A stretch of DNA of 64,000 bases, taken from positions 35,118,801 to 35,182,800 of the forward strand of contig OY744519.1 of assembly GCA_963556195.1 (NCBI GenBank). Direction: 5' to 3'. The position numbers were made by a program, and so were the translations under genes. This document shows positions 11,342 through 22,254 of this stretch, one piece after another. The notes under the pieces are model-generated. The model did no database searches and was not told the DNA's origin. It saw only the letters and a program-made list of their open reading frames with translations. Each line of letters opens with the position of its first letter. Positions within the stretch are counted from its first letter, which is position 1. This DNA is from Sepiola atlantica (lineage: Eukaryota > Mollusca > Cephalopoda > Sepiida > Sepiolidae).

Positions 11342-12511
11342 TTATGCCCCAGCCCAGATGTGGCAACAATACTCCATGCATGGGCGGATGGTGGCTTTGT
11401 AAAGATATAGGATAATGTCAGGTGTGAGAAGTTTACTGGCCCGGTATAGAGAGATCAGCTTCTTTGCAGCAGCCCTGGCAATATTTTCGGTGTATTTATT
11501 CCAATTCATGCTATCTGTAAAAGTTAGGCCGAGGAGTTTGAATGATGAACTCTCAGGTAGGGTGTTATTTGCCATTACAATAGATGGTTGAAGAGGTTAC
11601 TTGTAGTTATTGAAGGAAATTAGCTTTGTCTTTGCAGCATTAAAAGTTACCATCCATTTTTTACCCCATTCCACTACAGACTGGAAGTCATTTTTTAAGG
11701 ATTTAGCCATTGCCTTAGATATGTGCACGTCGGTTTTGCATACATGACGAGAGTAGAGCGTGGTGTCGTCAGCAAATATTCCTATCTCATTCGCAATGGC
11801 ATCAGGAAGGTCATTAATGAAAATCAGGAACAATAGAGGTCCAAGAATAGATCCCTGGGGTACACCAGCATTTATGCCAAATAGCTTAGAAGAACGGTCA
11901 TCGAGTACAACCTGGATCTTTCGTTTTGTTAGGAAGGATTTAATTATATTAAATATTAGTCCAGTAATATCATATGAGTGCAGTTTTATGAGAAGCCCTT
12001 CATGCCAGACCTTGTCAAAGGCCTTGGATATATCAAGCGCTACCGTCCTAGCTTCACCTGCCTTGTCCAGTGTATGGTATATGCGTTCAGAGATGACCGT
12101 TAGGATATCTGCAGTAGATCGTGCTTGTCTGAATCCGTATTGATGATAAGAAAAAAGTTCAGCATTAACTAAGTGCCAGACTATCGCTAGATTGATTAAT
12201 GATTCAAAGATTTTTGCAAAGATCAGGAGTAGACTGATTGAGCGATAGTTTAGAGGATCAGTTCTATCTCCAGAATTCTTGAAGACTGATACCACAGAGG
12301 CAATTTTCCAACTATCAGGGAAACAAGATTCAGTAAGGCATTTGTTGTATAGTTTGGAGAGGACAGGGGCCAGCTCAGCAGAGCATTTTTTTATTACTAT
12401 TACTGGTATAAGATCAGGCCCACAGGCTTTGGAGGTGTCAACGTTTTTTATGATGTCTCTCACTTGAGACGGGGTGATGACCAGGTTCTCAAGTGTGGCT
12501 TCAGTCCGCAA
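11342..12511 (-). pseudogene. LINE reverse transcriptase
   Basis: The frame from 12511 down to 11597 has the ordered RT motifs: KACGPDLIPVIVIKKC, FPDSWKIASVVSVFKNSGD, DPLNYRSISLL, YGFRQARSTADIL, ALDISKAFDKVWHEGL, AGVPQGSILGPLLFLIFIND, and the catalytic FADDTTLY at about 11753-11778. After an AAG-TAA at 11594-11596 the same frame continues as MANNTLPESSSFKLLGLTF and CMEYCCHIWAGA down to 11342. So the stop is a single nonsense change, not a frame change. It copies element RNA at nicked target DNA. The upstream link to the endonuclease is frameshifted near 12512; the listed frame opens at TTG, which is not a real start. Confidence 0.92.
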
Positions 12512-12828
12512 TGGGAATTTAGGGAGGGGTGGTTTGCCGAGTCAAGAGTGGAGTTTAAGGCGAAACGCTGAGCAAGTAGTTAAGCCTTATCAGTTGCCGT
12601 GCATACAACATCGTTGTGATTAGATAACGGGGGAGTTGTTGATTGTCCATTGTTCATCACACTATTATAAATTTTCCAGAAATCACGAGTACCTTGTTTC
12701 TGTGACTGAATGCGTTTTTTGGTTATCTCTGTATACCTCCTCTTTGCTTCATCTATCACTACCTCGCAATCATTTCTTACCTCTACAATTTTTTGTCTGT
12801 TCGCAGTTGACTTATGGCAGCCGAATTT

Positions 12829-13776
12829 TTAGAATGCCTTCTGCCTCTCAGCAATAGCAGCTGCACATTCTGGGGTGAACAATTGAGGAGAGTGGGGTTT
12901 GCAGGAGAATTTTCGCGTGGACACATCAGCATCAGTTAGCTCATTTGCACACTGATCAGCAGGGAGTGAGAAGGTTACACCCCATTGGGCGTCGCTGATG
13001 TGATTCCTGAGGGATTCAAAATCAGCCAGCTCATAGTTTCTCGTCATTTTAAGCAACGGCTCTTCCGCTTTTGGACGAGTTTTTAAGGTGATAAGTATCA
13101 TTACCACAATGTGATCAAAGTTTCCGAGCGGGCTATGGCCATTCGCCACACAAGCCTCAGGTAGTGAAGTCAAAAACAAGTCGAGAAGTGTGGCTTGCTG
13201 CTCCGCGCGATCCGGAAGTCGGGTCAGAAAAGTGACAGCCTGTGAGAAGCGGTGAGCTGAGCAGAAATTAAAGATAGAGTTCTCAGCTGCATCAGTAACG
13301 CTGGGGAATCCCAACCAGTCACTGTGGTGTGCATTAAAATCCTCAAATACATGTATTTGGGCAGTTGAATCAAGTGAGATTGCTCTATCTATGTTTTCAG
13401 AGACAGAGTCAAGTAGGGAACAGTCCTGGGTCGAAGGAGAACGATATAAGAAATATAAGTAACTAACTCTGTGATGCAAGGGCACTCTAAAGCACATGTA
13501 GGCTTGGTCATCTGATTCTAACCTATGTTCTCTAATCAAGGGGAGGGTGTTCCGAACATGAGTCATGTCAAAGTGGTGAGAGGGAATTGAGGATTGAAGG
13601 TTCGTTTCACTTAGAGCTAAGATATCCGGGGAGTTTGTCATGAGAAAAGTTTCTACGTCGGTAATGTTGGTTCTAAGTCCCCGGATATTTGTGAATGCGA
13701 GCCTCAAGGGCGGAGGCGAATATGTTTTTTGTTGGGTGTCTGGTTTAGGTTTGTTTGTTTTATTTTGTAAATTCAT
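12829..13776 (-). pseudogene. LINE apurinic-type endonuclease domain
   Basis: A 315-codon frame starts at ATG (13776) with a short Lys/Asn/Pro-rich leader and then LRLAFTNIRGLRTN, the endonuclease/exonuclease/phosphatase opening with its Asn. It continues with ILALSETNL (Glu and Thr), a VFEDFNAHHSDWLGFP block, LLDLFLTSL, and HSPLGNFDHIVV with the final Asp-His. Two oddities: the usual Gly-Asp-Phe-Asn is Glu-Asp-Phe-Asn, and the residue before DH is Phe where Ser-Asp-His is usual. The segment after HHFDMTHV looks shortened by some 25 residues. This domain nicks the genomic target for priming. It continues in frame past a TAA near 12829 for about 80 codons (KIVEVRNDCEVVIDEAKRRY) before reaching the RT. 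Confidence 0.88.
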
Positions 13777-14516
13777 GTTTGTTTTGAGTTAGAGTGGGGA
13801 GGGCAAAATGGGTGCTTGTTTGGTGCCAATAAGCTCACACATGCTGGTTGTGTCCTCGGGAAAGCCCACCGTGGATAACTATAGGGTCCATTTCCATGCA
13901 CGACATGGCACATATAGTTACCCACGATATCATGCAACTGTTGACGGGGCAGCCGTTCTTAGCGCTACCTAACAGTTTGGGCTCAATACTACCAGTCGGA
14001 AACAGCAGCCAGACAAGTTGTCTAACTTCAACCTGTCGGAACAAGAGCGACCCAGACTAGCCATGTAAGACTTAGTGACAAGAAACTTCACCAAGTTGCC
14101 CGGACAGAGAGAAAGAGAGACGGCGTTCATTGCCCTAGTCAGGAAACAAGGCCAAGTACCAGGCTTCTTTAGAGGATTTCCACTGCTTGTACCTCTATGC
14201 CTGGCTAATAGACAAAGAAGGAGTGCGAAGGCCTGGCGATAGGCAGAACCCATCTACTCCTTATGCAATTATAGGTTTGCGAACCGGATACTTTGTTCGA
14301 GAGTCCAGCTCTGGGAAGGTTGTCGATCAAGAATAAGGAGGCTTCCCTCCCCAACAGTTTGCTGCCAAGACGTATATGGTTGGTAGCAAGGTTTTCTTGT
14401 CAGAGTTTTCCTTCTCTTAGATGGATGATCTGGCAAGGTCTACGAGTCCAACACTCCGAGAGAGGATAGCCTGCGCCCGTCTACTAGTCGGGTATTTCCG
14501 AGCCCCCGCAGGTAAA
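13777..14516 (-). other. LINE 5' region, no clear ORF1
   Basis: This lies upstream of the endonuclease ATG in element orientation. It is GC-richer than flanking DNA and ends near 14516 at 'cctgcgggggctcgg', followed outward by an A-rich stretch. Frames at 13969-14253 and 13835-14044 are short and show no RNA-binding motif. I infer a 5' UTR or a decayed first ORF. Confidence 0.45.
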
Positions 14517-14823
14517 AAAAATAAATATGTAGATAGAATAAGTCTAGTACCCGGTTTCTAAATATAATGGAGAACTAAAGATAAGGTTCCCTTGCACCAT
14601 TATCAGCAAAATTTGTTGTAGAGACATTTCACCGGCCATTATGGTGTATGGGAGGGTTTTATCTACTATAGAGTAGGTCCGGTGAAGAGGCACTTTAGCT
14701 ATGACGGTACATTCTAAAAGGTAATTTGTGGTTGCACTATGTGGAAAAATGTTTTTTAACTAAACGTAGCAACATAATTTTATGCAATTATTAAAGATAA
14801 AGACAGTTAAGCAATTAAGAAAC

Positions 14824-14999
14824 TTATATATATATATATATATATGTATGCACATACCAAACCTATATATATACATATATACATATATGTATATATATAC
14901 ATATATATACATACATATATACATACATATATATACATATATACAAATATATATAAACATATATATACATACATGCTTATATATATGTGCACATACCTA

Positions 15000-15057
<58 letters not shown>
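14824..15057. repeat. Compound (TA)n / (TACA)n microsatellite
   Basis: TA tracts at about 14824-14845 and 15004-15057 flank a TA/CA-mixed stretch. Tyr/Ile/His frames on both strands are artefacts. Confidence 0.95.
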
Positions 15058-15058
<1 letters not shown>

Positions 15059-15900
15059 TAAACAATAATTAATATAAGCATAGATTATAGTAGTTCGATG
15101 GAAATACGCTTTGACAAGTTATACAGAAATGTGTGTTTCATTTATGGATGCTCAGCATATCTGATAAATATTCTTTTCCATTTATGAACAAACTTTATGT
15201 TATAAGCATTAAAACCTCTTCTTTTTAAAGCTGTTTGCTAATAGTTTTTCATATGTAATTGTCCAATCGAGCTGAATAAATGCAGCATACGACAGAGCTA
15301 ATGCTATTTTCATGAATATCTATCTGTATGTAACAGATAAAGATTCATTAAAATAATTTTTAAAAATCCAAATCTAACTCACTTGAATACTGTATTGCAG
15401 TTTCATTGTTAACCATTCTTTAGAAGCGTATTTAGATATTCCTATTTTTTAATATGGGCAATACGTATATATTTTAATGCACATTTGCAATGTGCATTCA
15501 AACATGCAACTATCTTTTATGGATCGGAATATATTAATACGCTTGTGAGAGATGGATACCATTAAACTACAGGAAAGTGTTCAGATATGCCACATTCTTC
15601 ATTAATATTATAACTATGTATATATATTGTTATATATCTGTGTATGTAGATATATGTTATTATATTATATTAGAGTATCCTATTACATTATTATAACGTA
15701 ATATACTTTGTGTATATACGTGTTGCGGTAGTAACTTCAATAGTCCTAAATACACAAGTAGAACTTGGTGTTACGTGAAAATATTCATTTTGCAAACTAC
15801 ACAATTTTCGCGTTTCGTTAAGTAAGAGTTCAGAAGGCTTAAAGTAATGAACAGAATTCTCCTTTCCGTTTTATAAGCGACTTCCCTTATTTATTAAATA
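15058..15900. other. Unassigned AT-rich DNA
   Basis: No gene or repeat recognised in about 840 bp. Confidence 0.45.
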
Positions 15901-15924
15901 TTTTACTTTCATCGTTTCATAAAC

Positions 15925-16270
15925 GGTAGTTTTGTTTTACGGCATATCAACCCTTTTTGGGTTATTTAATGCCGAATCTGGTCATTATAGTAAAAGTTTT
16001 TATGCTTCAAGTTCTTTATATCTTCAAATGTTTAATCATCGTTTTTGGTTTGGTAGTTTTGTTTTACGGCATATCAACCCTTTTTGGGTTATTTAATGCC
16101 GAATCTGGTCATTATAGTAAAAGTTTTTATGCTTCAAGTTCTTTATATCTTCAAATGTATAATCACTGTTTTTGGTTTGGTAGTTTTGTTTTACGGCATA
16201 TCAACCCTTTTTGGGTTATTTAATGCCGAATCTGGTCATTATAGTAAAAGATTTATGCTTCAAGTTCTAA
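15925..16270. repeat. 127-bp tandem repeat, about 2.7 copies
   Basis: The word 'ggtagttttgttttacggc' begins at 15925, 16052 and 16179, giving a period of exactly 127 bp with few differences. The third copy ends near 16268. Each unit contains 'ttttacggcatatcaaccc', whose reverse complement is a dispersed word also found at about 44538, 55455 and 55632. Two overlapping 65-88 codon frames simply read through the repeat. Confidence 0.95.
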
Positions 16271-16812
16271 AAATAAAATAAAAAAGGGGAGGGAGAAAGG
16301 GAGAGGGGCTGTTGTTTTTGTTTTTGGTTTTGTAGAACATAATTAAGTTTTACAAAAAAAAAAAAAAGAAGAAAAACAAAAAACGTCAATGTAGGTGAAT
16401 TTCGTCTCAGGGAGCCACAGGGCAGCCTGATCTGGGATCACCAGGTTTCATAAACGGTATATATACAACCGTACATACTTAATTCCCATCTGCCAATCAA
16501 ACTTATTCCATTTTTGTCACTACGTGTTAAGACTAAACTTAATTTCTTTTTAAGTAGGTTACACTTTTTACTTAATTACATGAGTGGACATAAATTGTAG
16601 ACAGAGGGGAAAAACGTAACCTTAGAATAGACATTTATTGATTTAAAAAATAGAAAAGCGAAATAAATCAGGCCTCTCTTAAAAGAAACAAAAATACATT
16701 TAATTTCTTTGTACAGTTTAAAAGGAGAGAATGTTATGCCTTAATTTCGTTTGAAATCGGTCAGTATCTCAACAGGGGAAGGTGTAATTTTTGATTGCTA
16801 TAAACAATCCTC

Positions 16813-16815
<3 letters not shown>
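16271..16815. other. Unassigned, with short poly(A) run
   Basis: A-rich and G/T-rich low-complexity pieces at 16275-16385 (including A13 near 16353) suggest the 3' tail of some retroelement, but I cannot identify one. Confidence 0.35.
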
Positions 16816-16873
<58 letters not shown>

Positions 16874-16956
16874 AGGAGAGAGACATATGTATACATATAT
16901 ATATATGTATATATATATATAAATATATATATATAGAGAGAGAGAAAGAGAGAGAG

Positions 16957-17034
<78 letters not shown>
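16816..17034. repeat. Alternating (TA)n and (GA)n microsatellite
   Basis: (TA)n, (GA)n, (TA)n, (GA)n and a final (TA)n of about 74 bp. Confidence 0.95.
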
Positions 17035-17037
<3 letters not shown>

Positions 17038-17109
17038 TACTTTTTCTTTGGCAGAAGCTTGTCATTTCTTCAGTTTGTTGCTGTGTGGCCGTGCGCACTT
17101 AGATGACAC

Positions 17110-17219
17110 TTTAACCCAGCTTCCGTCTTACATGGAGATTAACATCATTATGATTTCCCAAATGTTGTGTCAGGCCACTTTTAGATTTGTAATTTAGTTG
17201 GTCATATAGTTCGGTATAA

Positions 17220-17222
<3 letters not shown>
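17110..17222 (-). pseudogene. Possible C2H2-like finger remnant
   Basis: The minus strand encodes YKSKSGLTQHLGNHNDVNLH, which resembles the helix half of a C2H2 finger (KSGLTQH...H). The upstream Cys pair is missing (YDQL). It could come from a LINE-encoded finger or a zinc-finger gene. Weak. Confidence 0.25.

Positions 17223-17293
<71 letters not shown>
17223..17293. repeat. (TA)n microsatellite
   Basis: Uninterrupted TA dinucleotide of about 70 bp. Confidence 0.95.
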
Positions 17294-17297
<4 letters not shown>

Positions 17298-17535
17298 AAA
17301 GTCATTACGATAGTGATCTTTTTCATGTCAGTTCAGTTTTTATGGTCGGTTCAGTCCTAAAAGTTTTTTCCTCTCGAGCTTTACCCTCTATCTGAGAAAG
17401 AGTTTGATTATGGCTACGGGGTTGCTCAGATATGTTTTGTAGTCCAAAGTGCGCCTATTCTATTGCACTGGCTTCTCAACATCACACCTAGCCTCGTTTA
17501 AAGTTCTGGCAAAGAGGTTAGAAATATATATATCT

Positions 17536-18345
17536 TTTTTTTTTTAATCTTTTGCGTTAGTCCCCGTGCTACAGCGGGGTCCGCAATAACAGATGTTCGT
17601 CTCCACTTGGCACGATCACAGGATGTGTCCGGGTTAAGACCGCTTTTATGAAGATCATCGTGCAGGGCGTCTGCTCATCTCATCCGTTTTCTTCTTGGTT
17701 GCTTCCCGGTGACTTCTAATTTAAAAGCGAGTTCAGCAACGGTGTCGTCGTCGGCACTCAGCACATATCCAAACCGTCTGAACCGTCATTCCATCATTTT
17801 TCTATCGATAGGACCGATGCCGTAGCGCCTTCGCATGTCGTCATTAGAGATGTGGTCGAGCTAGCAAGGCATTTCGGTTTCCATAACGGCGAATCTTCGC
17901 TCTGCTTTTCTATTTGTCGGCAAAAAATTCAAGCTGTACGAAGCGACGTGTTTCACAAAAGTCTAGTCGATCTTCGAGTTTAGACAGTCGTGATCCTGAA
18001 GTCACATAGTATGTCGGCGGTGGTGCGCCATTTGAGATATGTCGTATTGATGCGCTAAGTATGTTAGCCTCAACGCTGAGTGTCGAATCGAAATACGTTC
18101 GTTTGTAAAAGATCTTGTCTGTCGACTTGGATGATGCCGTGTTCATCTTAAATTAAATGCTCCGTCTTCTTGATAATTAGCTGGAAGCCAGTTTGCGCCA
18201 GTCTGTCTTTCCAGTACTGGACGTGTTGTTGCAAGCCGAATGTACTCTTGTAGGCGAGCAGGACATCATCCGCGTACAAGAGTGTCCAGGGCACGGACTA
18301 TTGTATGTCCTTGGTGATAGCGTTCATGAAAAGAATGAAGAACTG
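17536..18345 (-). pseudogene. RTE-like LINE reverse transcriptase fragment
   Basis: Read on the minus strand from about 18345, the translation gives SVPWTLLYADDVLLAYKS (about 18245-18300). This is the YADD catalytic box, followed by LQQHVQYWKDRLAQTGFQLI. Further along, in shifted frames, come MRRRYGIGPIDRK, a WRFRRFGYVLS-like line, and 'RWADALHDDLHKSGLNPD' words typical of the C-terminal tail of RTE-type LINEs. Many stops and frameshifts interrupt it. A T-run at 17536-17547 on the plus strand would be the A-rich 3' tail. It is 5'-truncated just upstream of the YADD box. A different lineage from the 10.8-14.5 kb LINE. Confidence 0.7.
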
Positions 18346-18353
18346 TAATCTAA

Positions 18354-18356
<3 letters not shown>

Positions 18357-18404
<48 letters not shown>
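18357..18404. repeat. (CA)n(TA)n microsatellite
   Basis: About 34 bp CA followed by TA, abutting the palindrome. Confidence 0.95.
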
Positions 18405-18405
<1 letters not shown>

Positions 18406-19014
18406 GGGAAAATGAAAAAGGAAAACCAAAAAATGGATGTTTTTTATGTGTACATCAACGTTTCGTCTTTATTTATAAGACTTCATCAGGATGATAAAAT
18501 AGAGAAAAAATGTCATGCAAGCACAGATACATGTAGGGTAGACATATTGGGAAAAATAGAATGAAATAGTAGCCAACTACTGGGTGGACGTCCGTATTTG
18601 TTGGAGAAATAGAAATGAATGTAGAAAAGAATGAGTGGGGAAAAATGGAAGGATGGGGTGAGCCAGGACTACTGTAGCTGGTGGTAAGAGAAAGAGGTGG
18701 GGATGAGCAGGGGTAAAGTGGATGGCAGAGAGGGAGGTGAGGAAGAGGGGGGGAGGGGGGTGTTTGACCAGATGGCTGCGGTTCAAGGTTCTTTTCTACA
18801 TTCATTTCTATTTCTCCAACAAATACGGACGTCCACCCAGTAGTTGGCCACTATTTCATTCTATTTTTCCCAATATGTCTACCCTACATGTATCTGTGCT
18901 TGCATGACATTTTTTCTCTATTTTATCATCCTGATGAAGTCTTATAAATAAAGACGAAACGTTGATGTACACATAAAAAACATCCATTTTTTGGTTTTCC
19001 TTTTTCATTTTCCC
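18406..19014. mobile_element. 610-bp palindrome with paired hammerhead-like motifs
   Basis: Arms 18406-18630 and 18789-19014 (about 225 bp each) are near-perfect reverse complements around a 158-bp G-rich spacer. Each arm carries, in outward orientation, CTGATGA, a hairpin with GTCT/AGAC strands, then GAAAC (plus strand 18931-18960; minus strand 18489-18460). That is the core of a type I hammerhead, with one extra A after CTGATGA and a poor stem I. Such motifs are known in terminal repeats of Penelope-like elements, which often insert as inverted copies. I infer a Penelope-type snapback copy with no coding DNA. Confidence 0.7.
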
Positions 19015-19045
19015 ATCACGTCGGATTACTTTCATCCTTCTCTTC

Positions 19046-19048
<3 letters not shown>

Positions 19049-19101
<53 letters not shown>
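19049..19101. repeat. (TA)n microsatellite
   Basis: TA dinucleotide following the palindrome. Confidence 0.95.
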
Positions 19102-19106
<5 letters not shown>

Positions 19107-19204
19107 TTTGAAGTTTATCTATATCTAAACAAATCTTTAAAAGTTTTCTGAAGTTCATAACTGCGAAATAAAAAAGAGCTCGATGCTAACTAAAAGAAGA
19201 GAGT

Positions 19205-19460
19205 TATATTATTCTGATACTGCACTTAGTTTTTCTGTCCTCAGCCAGTCAAGCCGAAATATGTCTAGACTGAGGCACATTTTAATTTTGCTCTAATCTT
19301 GAGTGCCCCTTTTCAGGAACCTGGATTTACCCACATTAAAAACCTACCTTGTGTCCAACTCTTCCATGGGGAAGAGGCAAGTAAATAGGGACCTTTAAGT
19401 TCATCAATTGGCGAGGTATTAATTTTGGAGGTTCTTAGTTGTCAATACTCCCACGTTCAC
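19205..19460 (+). mobile_element. U2-headed SINE copy (head eroded)
   Basis: Body words in order: 'ttttctgtcctcagccagtc', 'gactgaggcacatttt', 'gagtgccccttttcagga', 'tttacccacattaaaaac', and 'gaggcaagtaaatagggac'. These match the copies at 42655, 50935 and 54530. Only the end of the U2-like head (a tactgcactt-like word) survives. Confidence 0.7.
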
Positions 19461-19868
19461 TCTCCCACGAAGCGGTAATACTTGTGAGGATTCTATCTAT
19501 GGGTAAAATATATACCATTTACTCATAAAATATACGCCTACAAAACAAAACAAATTAATTCTTGTTATTCAATGTTGAAATACAATCTCTGATTCACTGA
19601 TTAGTTTGTTTTGCCTCTTAAATGATTTCAGACAAGAATCAGAATATACCTGATGTTAAATAAGATTAGGGAAAAAATAATCGAGTTTTTCTATGATTCT
19701 TAATTAAAAAGACATCTATAGTTCTTTTGTCATTTTTTATCATAGCTTAATATACAAACGGCTTTTCAGAAGCATTATTTAGGAGGCATTGCTTATACGA
19801 GATAACAAACGGAAACATTGAATACATGGAAGAGTTGTGTAGCGTCAGTTATGCCAAGGGGTAATATA
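19461..19868. other. Unassigned AT-rich DNA
   Basis: No feature recognised. Confidence 0.4.
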
Positions 19869-20109
19869 AAACGAATATGACATCGTATAATTTGTATCAT
19901 TCGGACTACTGTTCTGATCTTGTATGTTATTTTTACAACGTTTCGGCTGATGTTACCTCCGATATTCTTCATGTGTATCTTGTCGACCTCGGGGATCTTT
20001 CTGTCGAACTCGGGAATATGCATGGAATTTCGAATGGAACCCTTTATTTAATCCATGGGGGTAGCTTGTTCTTGTTCTGCCAAGCATGACCGGGTAGAAG
20101 TCTTAAGTA

Positions 20110-20225
20110 ATTGGTAACTGTATTCGTAGCATCGCCCACCCTTAGGATTGAACCATCAACCTCGGAAGACTGTCATTTAGATCTGATTATTACTTGGTAC
20201 TTTATCCGTTACGCCACAGGTCTTT
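20110..20225 (-). mobile_element. tRNA-headed sequence inside the Penelope palindrome
   Basis: On the minus strand, A-box-like TGGCGTAACGGATAAAG (about 20200-20218) is followed by B-box-like GGTTCAATCCT near 20147. The same head with GTAGCGTAACGGATAAAG is at 44785-44850, again between palindrome arms. It may be a SINE fused to, or inserted in, the Penelope ancestor. Confidence 0.55.
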
Positions 20226-20230
20226 TCAGA

Positions 20231-20300
20231 CTTGACAATAGGCTTTAATGGAATCCCGTCTTTGTGAATCTTGGGAAGTCCGTATAGAATCTGTGGCGTC
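20231..20300 (-). pseudogene. Penelope-like reverse transcriptase fragment
   Basis: On the minus strand the frame reads YGLPKIHKDGIPLKPIVKS (20231-20284). This is the N-terminal RT block diagnostic of Penelope-like elements (GLPKIHK...PLRPIVS in the family). The frame then passes into the tRNA-like sequence (KTCGVTDK...). Only about 25 family residues survive, with no palm motif and no GIY-YIG endonuclease. Confidence 0.75.
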
Positions 20301-20660
20301 ACGGATAAAGTCCTTAGTAAATCAGTTCTAAATGACAGTTTTCTGGGTGTTGAGGATGCAATCATTAGTGCGGCGATACTAAGAATAAAATTACGAACCA
20401 CTTCATACTTCTACCCGGTTATGGCTGACAGAACGAGAGGAAGCTACCCGCGTGGATTAAGGAAAGTGTTCTGTTTGAAATTGTACACAGATTCACAAGT
20501 TCGACAGAAAGATCCCCGAGTTCAATAAGATACACCTGAAGAAGGTCGGAGGTTACATCAGCCGAAACGTTGTGAGAATGACATCTAAGATGAGAACAGT
20601 AGTTCGAATGATATAAATAATACAAATTATCAACCCCTATCTTAAAAGAATTCGAAAGCA

Positions 20661-22240
20661 TATGACATTGTTTTGTTTCTTTAAAACTATATATGTATTT
20701 TCCTTAATTTTAGTTCATTTAGTACACAAAATCTAGGGTCCCCTTCCAGGAACTGACACTTAATATATATCTCTGTGTTCATTTAAGGTTCTGCTCTACT
20801 TCACAAACCTGGAGTTAGTAAAGCAATGAAGAATATTAATGTTCCTCTCCTCTATTGATCATTTAACTATGGTTTAGTTGATCATTTTTATGCCTTTTAG
20901 CTTTTATTTGTATTCTTGTGATCTTTTATCAGTCTTGCCGGATTCCAGTACAAGAATTCATCTGGTCTGATGGAGTATATCGCTTCGTGCTGTAACTTAA
21001 AGTAACATTATATAATTAGTAAGGTTTTAACAATAAAAAAAAAACTCAGTTCGGTTCAATTTCTGTAGAAGCACGAAAAACCCTGAACAAAAATAATTCA
21101 GCTCGCCGCAGAATCTTACTCGACACTCTCTTTTCTCTCGTCCCCATTCTCCTATTCTTTCTCTTTTTATTAGCAGATGTTCCCTCAGTTAATTCCGTTT
21201 AACCAATCAGAAAAAACAATCCACTAGTTCACTATTTGTCATTATAATTAAATCCATTATTATTGTGAATCAACCAGTAGATTTGTTACTTTGAGGTTGC
21301 TAGTTCAATCCTCACAAGAAAACTAGTGAGCTAAACTTATTTCCCTTTCCATCTGCAAGCCAGGCAAAGGCGGACCCTCTTACTGCGGGGTTGAACTAAG
21401 TCCGGGCCACCTCCATCGCTCGATTCTGGCTCAAGATCATCCATTCCGCCACACATTGCTAGGAGAAGGTGAACCATTTCTCGCATTGTGTAGCCCTGGC
21501 GAGGGGATATTATGTGGGCTTCGAATTCTACGTGATTTTAATATTTGGTCAGTGGTTTTTGGTAGGGCGAAGTATTTTTATGTCAGAGTATCCGAACAAA
21601 CACATTTACACTTGGGGATGGTGTCTAATAGGCATTCAAACTTTCTTCAATGTATTATTATGTATGCCGGAATCTATTATCAATGTTTCCCCAACATTAT
21701 GATGCTATTTTAGCTCCAGATTCGTCTTTCACTGAATTTTCGCGTAAGATGAGCACTAGCGTAGAATGAAAACAAAGGAATAAATTCTTCAATATGTTAG
21801 TTTTTCTCCAACAACTAAGTGACTGTCGTGTTGGTGCAGAGGAAATATCGTTGCATGGTTATTGTGCTTGAAAGAATGACAATAAACACGGATATATAAA
21901 TATATATGATATAATTGTATTGCTCCTTCACAGCGAAATAGTAACGAAAGAGAGGGCGGAAGAAGCGCTGGAATTCACGGAGGTTGATCACTCGAACTTG
22001 CTAGCCATCAGACCATGTTTGATCTCAATTATGGCTAGTTTATATAATATTTTAGACACTCACACATTTACAATTGTAACCGTCGATGTTTGAAATTTCG
22101 CCTTCGCAATCAATGTAGTCGCTCCATCCATTTCATTGTTTATTTAGCGACAGATGTATTTACGTCTTCAAAACGCCTTTATAGGTGTCTCTCCATGAAA
22201 TCACCAGACATTTTTCTAGCCCGCTGTGTCAATCATCTGA
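20661..22240. other. Mostly unassigned; weak SINE traces
   Basis: Around 20730-20860 a few U2-SINE body words ('gtccccttccaggaactg') occur. At 21268-21320 a B-box-like AGTTCAATCCTC suggests a tRNA-derived fragment. A pair of overlapping frames at 21456-21713 shows no domain. Nothing else recognised. Confidence 0.35.
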
Positions 22241-22254
22241 GTTTTATTTATGCT

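Larger units (their letters stand above)
10861..14516 (-). mobile_element. Near full-length non-LTR retrotransposon (LINE)
   Basis: About 3.6 kb on the minus strand holding, in order, a possible 5' untranslated/leader part (13777-14516), an apurinic-type endonuclease frame (12829-13776), a reverse transcriptase frame (11597-12511), and a C-terminal region ending at a stop at 10943-10945. About 80 bp of 3' sequence then runs into (TA)n. The domain order fits single-ORF LINEs of the Jockey/CR1/RTE grouping; I do not assign a clade. Lesions are few: stops after the endonuclease part and near 12585, a frameshift near 12512, and single in-frame stops at about 11594, 11342 and 11157. A relative is at 45250-47545 and 3' pieces at 30360-30620. 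It is inactive, but decayed little compared with its neighbours. Confidence 0.85.
19880..20640. mobile_element. Penelope-like palindromic insertion
   Basis: Left arm about 19885-20105 and right arm about 20405-20630 are diverged reverse complements. On the plus strand CTGAAGA (20536-20542), a GGTC...GCC spacer and GAAAC (20564-20568) form a decayed hammerhead-like core; the mirror copy is at 19941-19973. Between the arms lie a Penelope reverse transcriptase fragment and a tRNA-like head. A sister element is at 44590-45095. The RT fragment makes the Penelope assignment firmer than for the other palindromes here. Confidence 0.7.

Noticed and set aside
11760..12143. 127-codon plus-strand gene
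   Set aside because: Antisense shadow of the LINE reverse transcriptase.
15957..16281. Repeated hydrophobic protein
   Set aside because: The frame simply follows the 127-bp tandem repeat; no start context or known domain.
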